A stretch of 64,000 bases of DNA from Halichondria panicea (GCF_963675165.1 NC_087381.1:1922001-1986000), one strand, 5' to 3'. Positions 11,901-22,333 are shown, numbered from the stretch's first letter. Notes: generated by a model from the sequence alone, not told the origin. Made by a program: numbers and translations.

Positions 11901-12962
11901 ACAAACAAGTTGCTGTTGGTACTCTGCTGACTTGTGTGTCCCAAATTAGAGTACATGTAGTCACTGCTGTTACTGAAATGAGTTAGTGTTGTCAATGTGT
12001 TGCTCTGTTGGTATGATAGCATCTGTACTAGCGGAGCAAGTTTGTACAGAGAAACTATACTTTCAGTTTCTAAGCATGTTATCTAATGCTGAGTTGTAGC
12101 ACCATAAATTACATGGCCGGTGCTTTCATTATAATGTATAGAATTTGTGCTTGTGAGTGTACATTTATGTGTGGGTGTGTTGTACTGTAAATATGTGTAT
12201 TCGTCATCAACCCCCCCCCCACACAACACACACACACACACACAGACCCTACGATACTGGAGGGGCGTGGTCCTTGCTCCAAATACGTCATCAGTATCCC
12301 CGAGGGTGACTTCAGGGGCAAGCTAGAGCTGTCTATCGAGGGAGATCCATTCAAGGTAAGGCTGTTGTTATCACTATAGACTCTTAATAGCAGTAATTGT
12401 TTCAACTTGTTATAGTACAGTGTATTGTCGCTGTTTCATATAATACATTTCATGTTTTGTCTTAATTTGCCTCATTGTATGATTGTTTACATGTACTCTA
12501 TCTTTATGGTTCTAGTGGTAATTAATAGTAGCCCACTGCATAATAGAACTGTACTGTGTACTTCAGTGTCACATTTCAACACTAGATTCTACATATGTTT
12601 GTAGCTGTTACATTTGGGCCTTGCCATTCCGTGCCTCTACACACCACACACACACACACACACGCACACATTCACAAATACCATACCCCACACGCGCACA
12701 GGGAATTGCCGTCAACCTTGACTCCCCAGCCTTTGCCCATCTCCACACCTCCACTGCGGAAGTGCTCGGAGAGTCCAAGCCGTACTCCATTACCGGGAGT
12801 CTCCCCCTAGTGGGTGACCTTCAGGAGGCGGGCTACGATGTGCAGATTTGCGGCTATGGCCACTCCAGTGTGTACCACGGGGATAACGAGTACTGTTCCC
12901 TCTCAGTTATGAAGGATGCTTTTAAGATCCTCTGTGGCCTGCTGAGCAAGTACAACAAATAA
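8365..12962 (+). CDS. acetylornithine deacetylase, plant-type (M20 metallopeptidase family)
   Basis: Predicted to hydrolyse N-acetylornithine to ornithine and acetate, or a related N-acyl amino acid, in the cytosol. Eight exons: 8365-8483, 8986-9208, 9396-9526, 9882-10003, 10481-10626, 10801-10993, 12246-12355 and 12702-12962. They total 1305 nt (434 residues), the length of plant ArgE-like proteins. M20 zinc-site motifs in order: GSHLDVVPAN (His), RGTTDCLGHVAL (bridging Asp), IASEEST (catalytic Glu pair), WVDSAD (Asp) and near the C-terminus SVYHGDNEYC (His). The dimerisation domain contains GRLFHSGLPHKGINSVEFGM and GDIRLTPFYDI. No signal peptide, consistent with a cytosolic enzyme. It resembles plant and Dictyostelium acetylornithine deacetylase much more than animal aminoacylase or carnosine dipeptidase. 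Exons are strikingly C/G-ending in codon choice against an AT-rich neighbourhood. Several acceptors sit next to poly-C or CA runs. Confidence 0.93.
8947..8980. repeat. (CA)n microsatellite before deacetylase exon 2
   Basis: A CA run with one interruption ends a few bases before the exon 2 acceptor at 8985. Confidence 0.85.
9713..9805. mobile_element. 93-bp inverted-repeat mini-element (9-bp TSD family), copy 1
   Basis: Lies in intron 3 of the deacetylase. It starts CAGAGGAGGTACGA and ends TCGTACCTCCTCAG. The flanks are GCAGTGTGT (left) and GCAGTTTGT (right), a 9-bp duplication with one mismatch. The 9-bp size and TIR-only structure resemble Mutator-like MITEs. The family assignment is inference. 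Confidence 0.6.
10235..10372. mobile_element. 138-bp inverted-repeat mini-element, copy 2 with perfect 9-bp TSD
   Basis: Lies in intron 4 of the deacetylase. It starts CAGAGGAGGTCTGACATGC and ends GCATGTCGGACCTCCTCTG, the same termini as the intron 3 copy. It is flanked on both sides by GGCCCAAAC, a perfect 9-bp target duplication. Confidence 0.7.
11050..11760. repeat. minisatellite, about nine to ten units of 60-75 bp, in deacetylase intron 6
   Basis: Each unit contains CTATAATACAGCCAGG, then GTTAATGG, CAAAGACTC and GGACCTGTGTTAGCAGGC. Units differ by short indels (GGGCCCC versus GGTCC; a CATACATG insertion in some). The last unit is degenerate. The array explains most of the 1.2-kb intron. 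Confidence 0.9.
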
Positions 12963-15900
12963 ACTGAATGAACCACTTTGAACAAGAATGTATAATCATA
13001 GCTTTGAAAATGGTTGTACATGTATGTGTATAATTATAGATTGAGTATTTTTGCCTGAACTCTGAACTGTGGAACAATTTTTATTGTTGGCTGTGGTAGA
13101 TTTATTCCTTGTAAATGTGAAAAAAAAATTTTTTGCTGATCAATTCTGTAATTGTCTCTGTCTGAATTTCTTAAAGGTATTGCTATAATTATATAGAGTC
13201 TCAATAGAATTGCAATTGAGTAAATTTACACAATAATTGTAAGTAGATTCAGGAGTGCATGAATAGCACTCCTGGTAGATTCTATAATACTAATTATATT
13301 AAAAGGTTGAATGGAAAGTTTGGAGTCATAATTATATGTAGATCTAGTATACTCTCAAAAGTACATTTTCATAATTAGAAAAAGAACTACTGAGCCAATC
13401 CAATTTAAAGGCATACACAGAGAAAAGAGGTGTGCTGTTTTAGACCCTGAGTGTGTGCTATATTAGCACCGCGGTGTGCTAAACAGTGATTCAGCACACT
13501 ACATGTGCTGTTTTGTAGGCATATAGCACAGCCTACGTGTTGTATTGGTGTGCTTTTTCATGGCTTGTGATTTTGATGTTCGATTAATGTGCTAAATGGA
13601 CTGTGCTAAATGTAATGGGTGTGCTGAAACAGGTAAACATGCTAATTCAGCACAGTGTGCTGTTTTCAGTACCAAATAAGGGCATGCAGTACAACAGATG
13701 TGCACCGGCAGCTGCATAGCAACAAAGATTTTTTTTTTTGCTGTTCTTGCAAAGAAGAAAAGAAGTTGAGTTTAGACATGGTTTGAGAGCTGTTTGAAAA
13801 AACTGTGGAACTAGGTAAGTTTCCCTCAACATGCTGAACAATGCTGTACAATGTAATTGCACAGCTATTGTATTGTAGCAGGTGTCGTACAGTACACAAG
13901 GGAGCATCTGTACAATGTAATTGCACAGCTATTGTATTGTGCCAGGTGTCGTACAGTACACAAGGGACCATCTGTACAATGTAATTGCACAGCTATTGTA
14001 TTGTACAAGGTGTCGTACAGTACACAAGGGAGCATCTGTACAATGTAATTGCACAGCTATTGTATTGTAGCAGGTGTCGTACAGTACACAAGGGAGCATC
14101 TGTACAATGTAATTGCACAACTATTGTGTTGTACAAGGTGTCCACTAATTTTATTCATTGCTTTTCCTTATCAGCATTGTTATTGTTATTATTGTATCTC
14201 AAGTGACTGTGGTTACATGCAATAGTGAGTTTGCCTCCTGTGTACAGATTATTGGTGTTGCGTACGGTGTTGCGTACTCTTCCTCTTGGTCTTACCTGTG
14301 TTATATGACTCTTTCTGTAGCTAGAATTCTTTGCTTTCGGCTCATGTACTTTTTCATGCACTGGCATTTGTCATGGATCACAGCAAATACTTTTCTTATT
14401 TCGCCCCATAATAATTATAAGTTTCATCGCAATGCATACTTTGTTCATGCTATGACTGATGTTATGTACCTAATCTATACGCACTTAATTATTCTTATAC
14501 TTGGTTATAATTCTACTGGCTTTTATGTGACATATTTTTCTACTTCGCTCATGCAGGTGATGCTGAGAAGTCAAAGGCAGTATCTTGCAATTGCAGTGAT
14601 CTGAGTGCAGACTTACTATGTTTAACTATGTTAAAAGAAACCTTTCACTTTTGTATATCCTTATCGTTTGTTTAGATACAATTTTAATACTGAATTGATG
14701 TATTGTTGTTTTTAATGTTTGAAAACAATACAATCAGCACAGATGTTTCAGCACATTAGAATTTAGCACATGTGCCGGTTTTGACACAGTAAAAATGACA
14801 TATATTAATTTGACACCCGTGTTAGTGTGTTAATTTTTGGGAAAGCAGTTTTTGACACGCATTTGCATGCTAAATTGACACCTTTCATTTATGTGTGTAC
14901 CATTATTTCTCATGAAATACTTTTTTCTTTTACTGTTTGTGGGTGTATGTGTGTATAGTAACATTTTTGTGGGTGATTAATTAAATTCATTGATGACGCA
15001 ACACATTTATAATGAGTTCATTAACCCTTTCCTTGCCATTCGTGAAATCTGGAACAGGAGCGTCTTTAGGTCGATCAATTAGTGTGGATCCGGCCTCACC
15101 ACGCCTCCATGTCATTCTATTAGTCTAGATCCGGCTAGCAATTCTAGCTGGGACTCCCAGTTCTAGCTCGTTTTGTTTAGCGTGTCAGAGACTGGGAGAA
15201 GATGATTGGCACTCCCTGGCTCCTTTGGATGTACAGCTGTCCAGATCCCTAGAACATACCCTCCATTCTGACGAGTTATCAGTGCATAGGGTGCTTACTA
15301 GATTCTTGCCAGCCAGTACAGTTCAAGCTACACACAGCACCGCTCAACTATTCTCTACCCCATTATCTAGCTAAATCTGGTCCAACTAGACAGCAGACAC
15401 AGCTAGTTAATTCAGTAAAGCCAGGGGTAGCCCTACTTCTACGGTTGTTCAGTACCCACGGTAACAATTCCTCTGGGCTGGGCTAACTAGTTGAGCCACG
15501 CCTCCCAATTCTCAAGGCTAGGTACAGTCTCTGTCTAGCTGCTTCTTCAGCTTCTTGCTCAGTTTTGTGGCTTAGAGAAAGGCCAGCTACTCAGGGGGAA
15601 GAGTCCAGATGAAAGTCTGGCAGCCAGGTGACGTCCAAACGGTCAGTTATTCGTTCCACCAACTTTTTAATCTAGTCTAGTCCTGCTTGCACTGCTACTA
15701 CTACTGCTACTCTTCCTACCACTACTGCTGCTACTCTTCCTAGCTAGTCAAAGGTTTCTTTTTTTTTATAACTACATATGCACAAAGAGACATCAAAGCT
15801 TACATCAACGGACACAGATTTTTAGCCTACTTGACTGATAAGGCCGTTACCTAGACTACAGTTTGTTTGTCAGGGAGGAGCTCACATACAACTTCATCTA

Positions 15901-16220
15901 ATTCATCATAACGATTCGTTACCGTTGTTGTAATTTCTACAAAAGATTGCCAAGGAAAGAGATAACTGCTCACACCCGCTTTTACTAGAGTCTCTGACAG
16001 GAAACTACAGTCTCATTTGGAGTGGCCTTAGTAGGAATTGAGGTAAACCAGGCATGCAGTAAAGTACCCCCACCTCTGAGATCAGTGGCTCTATAAAAAC
16101 TGCTTAGTTTATCAGTATCCATCAGTTGTTTATCAGTAGCCCTCAGCCTTAAATGATATAGCATCTCCCTGCACTAACCAAGAATTACAATTCTACTCTC
16201 TTACTCTTAACTGTCAAAGA
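12963..16220. other. repeat-rich intergenic region, no confident gene
   Basis: AT-rich sequence between the deacetylase and the next gene. It holds a 68-bp block repeated near 23.7 kb (13068-13135), a zone of short GTGCTG/AGCACA words (about 13427-13680 and 14735-14900), and a 64-bp tandem array. A 148-codon hydrophobic plus-strand ORF at 14158-14604 has no recognisable motif and is probably chance. An ATG-less open stretch of 81 codons at 15129-15374 (containing LGEDDWHSLAPLDVQLS) could be an exon, but I do not recognise it. The rest, to 16220, shows nothing I can name. Confidence 0.5.
13845..14150. repeat. 64-bp tandem repeat, about five copies
   Basis: Units begin TGTACAATGTAATTGCACAG at 13845, 13909, 13973, 14037 and 14101. 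The period is exactly 64 bp with a few substitutions, and the last copy is partial. Flanking sequence carries repeated GTGCTG/CAGCAC words. There are no spacers of unique sequence, so this is not a CRISPR-like array. Confidence 0.93.
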
Positions 16221-17500
16221 ATGAATCCATTTTTAACTGCACAAGAGGTGAGAATAATAAACTTATAATAATCAGACGCATATATGGTTTACTCATGCAT
16301 GCATGTGCTTACTTTCAGTTGGCTATTTTGGCTCAAGGAAAAAAACCATACTTTAAGTTATGGGTGAGGGCAGAGGACCAACAGTCGGTGGCGTATGTAG
16401 GCACAGAGGAGCAAACGTTAAATTACGACCCAGTAACATACCAAGGGAGATGGGACTCAAATCTTTCTGGTATGGGCATGTATTGTATGACGTTAGTACG
16501 GAATTATAGCATATAATTATACGACTCCATTGACGGTACAGCTTGTCCAAAAACGTAGCTACATAAGATACTGCTGAGACCATGCACTCATGCAGTACTG
16601 TCCCTATAATGCTATCACTATATTGATTTCCCTAAAGAGACCACCTCTCTATTGAGACCACTCAGTACTATCCTTACAATGCTATCACTATTGACCTCCC
16701 TAAAGAGACCACCTCTCTATTGCATGAGACCACTCAGTATACTGTATGTCCCTACAATGCTCACTATCTTGCAGTTGTAATGAAGATTAAAAACGTTGGC
16801 AAAGTGGATGACCCCAAGTACCATATCTCTAACATTGTGATACCAAACACATACTTGGAAGTCACAAGTGCAAAATTAACAGGCGATGATTACCAAGTCA
16901 GGTTTCTGTATGTGAGTCACCAACAATCCAACCCACAATAAATTATTATACAGAATGTCTGCTTTGAAAATTGAGTTGCAGTAATTTATTTTTTGATAAG
17001 CAATTCCCGTATTACGTCGTGCTCCTACTACAAAAGGACGTAAGATAATTATAACAGTTAGTGAACTTTATAATTATAGAATAAGATGTTGTCTAATAAG
17101 TCCATTATAATTATATTTCAAAAAATTTCAGAACTCAAACATATCAGATATACCCGCATTCACAGTCAAGGAATCCAACTGGAATGACACATACCTGGAA
17201 ATTATAAACGAAAAATCTCTCTACATCAAGCCCATTACAGTGAACTATGGCGGCCGCATAAGCAAGGTGATGGCTGTCTCAGCTACTGTATACGATCGTA
17301 TTGGTATCACCTACATCCCAAACTTTAATCTGCCTGGGCTATGGACGACCGACGAAGAGTGGCCAGCGTTTCATCACCATCACCATGACCACCATGACCA
17401 CGTAGGGTACGGAGGAAAAGTCATCAAAGAAGTCGACCGTTGCCTCAAAGTACAAACGGATGAGCAAGATGAGCCGAGGAGCAGTACAGAGGAACAGTGA
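16221..17500 (+). CDS. hypothetical protein, four exons, His-rich segment
   Basis: I do not recognise the family. Exons 16221-16247, 16319-16469, 16775-16911 and 17132-17500 join in frame (684 nt, 227 residues) with clean GT-AG borders. The protein starts MNPFLTAQELAILAQGKKPY, has no signal peptide or membrane segment, and alternates hydrophobic and polar residues like a beta-rich fold (for example VVMKIKNVGKVDDPKYHISN and ITYIPNFNLPGLWTTDEEW). A cluster HHHHHDHHDH lies about 50 residues before the end and might bind metal ions. The tail is acidic and Ser/Glu-rich. The short first exon (9 codons) is inferred from the ATG and a good donor, so the true start could lie upstream. Exons 2 to 4 are better supported than exon 1. 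Confidence 0.65.
16577..16765. repeat. two to three tandem ~70-bp units in an intron
   Basis: Repeated words GAGACCACCTCTCTATTG and ACAATGCTATCACTAT recur in intron 2 of the hypothetical gene, just upstream of the exon 3 acceptor. Confidence 0.75.
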
Positions 17501-18380
17501 ACTATAGATACAACTACAAATAGATACATAGCTATATACATACTAATTATATACTAACTTTTAGTGTAGTGATAGTGTTGAAGGACAGCTAGACAGTCAA
17601 TTCACTCCAGTTATTGTGCAAACTGTTGTGGTTTTGTGTAGATATACCGGTTACAGTAATTTCTATAGCTATACATAGCTATGTGGTTTCAGAGTATAAT
17701 TTTACACAGATCACAGATTAACGAAGACATACTGACTACCATAATATGTCTCAATCGATGCATGACAAACAAACACTTTCCTAAAGCTTTTTCAATGTAC
17801 CAAATCAAAAACACATACATAATTATATGAAGAACTCAGCCGACTATTAAATCAATCGGCTATCATGCAGAAACAGTCTTACTATACAAGCTAAACTTGT
17901 GCACAGCATACGTAGAACCACCCAATCACACACACCCACTCACTGTTTTGTTTCGGCAGTGCCTCAAGGAATCCGGTGAGCATCCCTCGTGACATGGCAA
18001 GACAGACAAAAGTTCGGTACTTGATGTTTGTAATCCTTCATCAGCGTCTTGAGGGAGTTGATCGGCTGAAAGACGAGTTTGTCGAATGACGGATAGACCA
18101 AAGACGGATTGGATTGAGCTGGTGGAGGGTTTTGGTGGGGACAGGTCTAAGCGTTGAAACAGTACGTATTATTAGGTTTATGCTTTGGACCAGATTGCAT
18201 TGTAATATTGGTTGGTGTTATGAGAGTTTAGTTGTCAAAACAATTCCTAGATCTCTTTGTTGGGTCACTGATTGAAGTTGGTGGCCATTAATAACGTAAT
18301 TTGTGGTGTTTGTGCAGGGTTGGGCTAGTGAGATTCACATTTATCGTGGTTAAGAGTGAGTTTCCATTGGTTACACCAGG
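17501..18380. other. intergenic, with one candidate minus-strand exon
   Basis: AT-rich, with no plus-strand gene after the stop at 17500. The only coding-looking part is the minus-strand stretch at 17964-18146, listed separately. The retroelement fragment begins near 18381. Confidence 0.5.
17964..18146 (-). CDS. candidate orphan terminal exon, unknown protein
   Basis: On the minus strand a TTAG acceptor is followed by 61 codons ending in TGA. The peptide has ordinary composition (for example NPSLVYPSFDKLVFQPINSL, then a CLSCH pair). It could be the last exon of a gene whose 5' part was displaced by the retroelement insertion at 18381-19005, or a chance frame. No other exon of the same gene was found. 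Confidence 0.25.
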   Translation of the reverse strand, partial: TCPHQNPPPAQSNPSLVYPSFDKLVFQPINSLKTLMKDYKHQVPNFCLSCHVTRDAHRIP

Positions 18381-19005
18381 TTGAGATATCGCCTAGTAAC
18401 CAACTACCGCCCGATATCTCTTCTACCAATTCTTTCAAAAGTCTTAGAGACTCTTATCTATAACAAAGTTATTACCTTTATTCGTCCAAATATAAACCAG
18501 CAACAATTTGGTTTTCTGAAGAACAGATCCAGTTTATCCCAAATGCTCTTCTTCCTCTGGGCCGTAGTCAATAACACTGACCAAAAGTTTGCTTGTGACA
18601 TTGTATATCTTGATTTTAGAAAAGCGTTTGATTCAGTGCCCCACAAGGAACTACTATATTTAAGCTTTGGCTCATGGGTATAACTGGCGACCTGTAGTTC
18701 TGGTTCAAGTCATATCTAAGTGGCCGTACCTACCTTACTAGCTTTAACAACCTTTGCTCACAATCCAGGCCTGTGATTTCTGGTGTACCACAGGGAAGTA
18801 TAGTTGGACCTCTGCTCTTTGTGATCTATGTGAATGACCTACCAACATGTATAGCCAACCCAAGTATATACCTTTTCGCTGATGACACTAAGATACTACA
18901 GCGTATGGACTCATCTGACAGCCAACATACCCTACAAACAGCACTAAACGCTTGGGTCTCCCAGCAAAATGTTGTTATCCTGACAGTCACCTGGAATGGC
19001 TGATT
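18381..19005 (+). mobile_element. non-LTR retrotransposon reverse-transcriptase fragment (CR1/Jockey-like)
   Basis: A degenerate piece of LINE reverse transcriptase. RT motifs occur in the right order: NYRPISLLPILSKVLE, QFGFLKNRSS, YLDFRKAFDSVPH, then after a frameshift near 18655 and an in-frame TAG near 18695, ISGVPQGSIVGPLLF and FADDTK. Both ends are missing, so the copy is dead. The frame changes from the first ORF (18381-18683) to the second (18773-19003). Confidence 0.9.
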
Positions 19006-19322
19006 CACTCCATGCATGTTTACAGTATAACCACATTTTGCTTCACTTGCAGTAAATCTCTCAAATGCAACCATATAAATAGGCCTACAAATACTAGGTC
19101 TCGTTGCATGCTCTTAGAGGTTCCGAGGTCTTCGCAGCAATAAAGGGGCAATAAGCGATCGATCGGTATGTAGTGCGAAGCAACGTTCATGTAGAAACGC
19201 GTCCCCCCCCTTCATTGACCTTTGACCTTCGACACAACACATACACACAGTAAGTACAAATGCAGGCCCGGGGCATAAGTGCGCTGGCACTTAGCCCTCG
19301 GGGCAAGGTAGTTCTATTTCTG

Positions 19323-19547
19323 CTAGTTAGAGGGAGTATTCATAAGGAATTCCCTCAAGTTCAACGCATATGCAGACAGTCCTTTGGGCAGCAAATCCAG
19401 GTACTTTCCGGTCTTTGGTTCACGTTTACACGGATGCCCATATTCGGCCCACAGTTTCTTGGCAGCAGGCGTTGGCTTGTTATGTCTATGAGTAGTGCCA
19501 AGTCGCCTACACACACTTCCGTCGGAATGCTTATCCCATGACAACAT
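19323..19547 (-). CDS. possible coding remnant, unknown
   Basis: The minus strand is open for 74 codons with a basic, coding-like peptide (for example NKPTPAAKKLWAEYGHPCK). I do not recognise it. It lies between a dead LINE and an endogenous viral element, so it may be a transposon or viral remnant. The opposing plus frame (19260-19541) is also open, which lowers confidence. Confidence 0.2.
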   Translation of the reverse strand: MLSWDKHSDGSVCRRLGTTHRHNKPTPAAKKLWAEYGHPCKREPKTGKYLDLLPKGLSAYALNLREFLMNTPSN

Positions 19548-20929
19548 CTAATCTAGTCTCGCGGGCCATACTCCACAATCTGATACTACGTATGGTGACT
19601 ATTGCCAGGTTTTCCTGTACAGTTCTGGAATTTCGGAACGATGGCATTTCAAGAATTTCCACACAAAAATGCAAAAATGTACCGCAAGCATTCAAAAGGG
19701 GTGTGGTTTAAAATTGTTCACCATTGCTAAAAGTTGACAAGCTACACTGTACTGATCTGAGTCTGTTGGTTTGTACAATCAGGCACTCTAAAGGATCAAG
19801 ACTATCATTGTATTGCTTTCTTGAATATGTAGCTGATGGATAGCTGCAGTCAAGAATGAAAAGAAAGATTAATTAAGGAGCCCAAAAGTTGGCAAAACTA
19901 TGGTTTCATTTATTCCAAGCAGAAATAGCCATGGCAAGACCTCTTCTCCAGAGTTTAATACTGAACATGAGATAATGTGTGATATGGAAGCAGAAATCAA
20001 TGCATGCAATAGACAACATTTTCTTGTATTATTTTGCAGCTCTACAGATCTAGATCTACAATTGTTGAGTATGAATAGCGATGTCAGACCGATTTTCATT
20101 TTTGCTATTTCTAACTCCTATGTATTACTATCTCTTTTGAACACTCTAGGCAAACCAGAAAAACTTTACTGCACTGGATTTGGTCAAGCAAATGCAGAGA
20201 TACAGCGTTTTGAAGAACACTAGTCAGGGAAAAATTCGTACAAAAATTACTGCATTTTAATGTACTTGGGCGGGACTTATGAAATTTGTTGTTAATACCG
20301 GAAATGATCTTAAAGTTAGCATATCTGCTGAACCGCTTGGTCTATTCTCTTTTAAAAAAGTATAAAATGGACACTCAGGACTCAAGAGTTAACATTGTAA
20401 CCATTTGATATCTGTTATGAAGTTTATAATGTTTCTGTAATGTATATCTTTATGATGTCCCTATAATAGTATGATGTCTCCTGCTTCAGAGAGTTCTTTT
20501 GGATTTAAAGTAACCATGCTATCTTTTCAGTATATTGTATCATGTTTCAGAACTCTCATCAATGTCCACCTTACGCTTGTATCTGTTTCTTGATCTTTAT
20601 AAGCAACTTTTCTGTCAATTTCATTTGGTCTAAATAATTCGTTTTTAGTGTGATGTAGATTTAAGGCCATACAACTGTAAATCTATGATACAACTCTGTT
20701 GACAGCTTCTAATTAATACAGTAGATTACTCTTGTCTTTTTTGTGTGCAAATTGAATCAGTTCTTGCAATTTAATAGTTTTGGTAGATTACATTGTTGTC
20801 CCTGGAATTCTCTCCAATCTTTCTTGGTTCTTTTCAACAGAGGCTTTCAGATTACTTCAATGATTACTTTCAGTAACTTCTAAGAACTTCTAAGAAATAA
20901 ATACAGCTATTGGTACACTTGGCTTGATT
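19548..20929. other. AT-rich region without supported gene
   Basis: A 107-codon plus ORF at 19900-20223 has no recognisable domain and is AT-driven. The stretch 20350-20900 is T-rich on the plus strand. I see no RNA gene or TIR pair here. Confidence 0.4.
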
Positions 20930-21362
20930 TTACTGCATTTCTATTCCAGCTCCACCCAGGTTTGCCAAACACATGCCCAAGGCCTCTCTCTGGAACTACT
21001 TGAAAGGCCAGCAGCTTATCACCAGCAAACAGACATTCTGAAGGAAAATCCTTCAGTTTCTTCAATTGATTGCTGTTATGCTGGTCACAGTCCTCCTCAT
21101 AGAACCGGACCTTGTCTCGAAGCTCTAATATGGGGTGTCTGTGATAAACACCCCACTGAGCATACCCAGAAGGCGCACAGGCTTCTCAAACTCCTCCGCC
21201 CACCTCTCCATGGCATCAAAAGATGCCCATGTTCGATGGAAAAAAAAAATGTTCGATGGTGACGTAACCGCGGTGTTTTAGGTCCCAATTAACAGCAAAG
21301 TCACCAGGGGCTGACTTGCCGTCTTGGGTAATAATCCACTCCTCTTCGTAGTCGAAATCCAT
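20930..21362 (-). pseudogene. broken ORF diverging from the CRESS-like Rep gene
   Basis: Opens with an ATG at 21362 followed by an acidic N-terminus (MDFDYEEEWI). About 40 codons in, the frame is interrupted by an A-run at 21241 lying between two copies of ATGTTCGATGG. Coding-like sequence continues in other frames, with a further stop near 21130 and Lys/Glu/Asp-rich stretches down to about 20940. It points away from the Rep gene across a 273-bp gap, the ambisense layout of many CRESS DNA viruses, so it may be the companion (capsid or accessory) gene. The product is not recognised. Confidence 0.45.
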
Positions 21363-21585
21363 TGCTAATTTTGTGGTTTAGGTACCCAAAACGTCGAAGA
21401 TATACTGTATTTAGCGGAAATAATAGTAAAAACATTCATTTCCTTCTTTAATTTCACATTTTATTGAAAATTACTTCCACAGGATGTTTAATTTGTGGTT
21501 AATCTACGCAGCTTGTGCCCCGCCGGGTACTCGCGGATGCTATGTACAGCGATCTGCGCCTCCGCCAACCCTCCTCTAAATTATG

Positions 21586-21595
21586 CTATAAATAG
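21586..21595 (+). promoter_or_regulatory. TATA-box candidate for the Rep gene
   Basis: CTATAAATAG lies about 40 bp upstream of the Rep ATG (21636), inside the intergenic gap between the two divergent ORFs. I found no clear origin stem-loop or conserved nonanucleotide there. Confidence 0.4.
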
Positions 21596-21683
21596 CCTCA
21601 TTTCGGGCATTATACATTAGTTTTTCATTACTAAAATGACTCAATCAAGGATCTGGAAGGTTACTCTGCAACATGCTGATACC

Positions 21684-21887
21684 ATTGATTGGAGAGAATC
21701 ATGCAAGACATTTGCAAAGAATTGCTATCCCACCAGGCTGGTGTTGGGACCGGTAGAGACTGCCCCTACCACTGGGACTAAACACATTGATTGGAGAGAA
21801 TCATGCAAGACATTTGCAAAGAATTGCTATCCCACCAGGCTGGTGTTGGGACCGGTAGAGACTGCCCCTACCACTGGGACTAAACAT
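21684..21887. repeat. 102-bp in-frame tandem duplication in Rep
   Basis: The segment beginning ATTGATTGGAGAGAATC at 21684 is repeated at 21786 with no visible differences. It encodes 34 residues twice (IDWRESCKTFAKN... each time). Confidence 0.95.
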
Positions 21888-22333
21888 CAGCATCTATTTA
21901 TACGAATGCCTCGATGTCAGACCGCGGGATACTTCCTCAGGCACATCCCACATTTGCAGGAGGCGGCCTGGCTAAAACGCTGTGAGAACCCCGAGGCTTT
22001 CCTACAATATGTAGTTAAAGAGGGCCTTGCTGTATACACCATTGGAGAAGAGCCACGCCCCCGGTCTACAGCATATGTCCGAAAAGCTAAGTCTGACCAG
22101 ATACTAGCTATGGTACTCAAGGGATTAAAGTACAATGCCATTATTAGAACCCCTGGTTTTGCCGGATGTGGTAAGCTTATAAGGAAACTCCTCTCACAAA
22201 GACACCAGACAAAACACAGGGCGGAATGCATGTATGTCTGGGGTCCATCCGGTACAGGCAAGACTGATAGCATCCGGTATGCTATTGATGCCTGGAAGGA
22301 TGCCAACCCGGAACTAGTTGTTGATTACCATAA

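Noticed and set aside
8365..12962. Initial reading of the M20 enzyme as a CNDP2-type dipeptidase
   Set aside because: The motif order and the RGTTDCLGHVAL and IPGVGVDKLL segments follow plant-type acetylornithine deacetylase, and the protein lacks the CNDP2 signature blocks.
13845..14150. Array of regularly spaced repeats considered as CRISPR
   Set aside because: Units are contiguous 64-bp tandem copies without unique spacers, and the sequence is eukaryotic.
14158..14604. 148-codon hydrophobic plus-strand ORF
   Set aside because: AT-rich low-complexity composition, no recognisable domain, no splice context and no homology seen between paralogous regions.
21363..21635. Viral replication origin with stem-loop and nonanucleotide between the divergent ORFs
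   Set aside because: I could not find a convincing hairpin with a conserved loop by eye in this gap.
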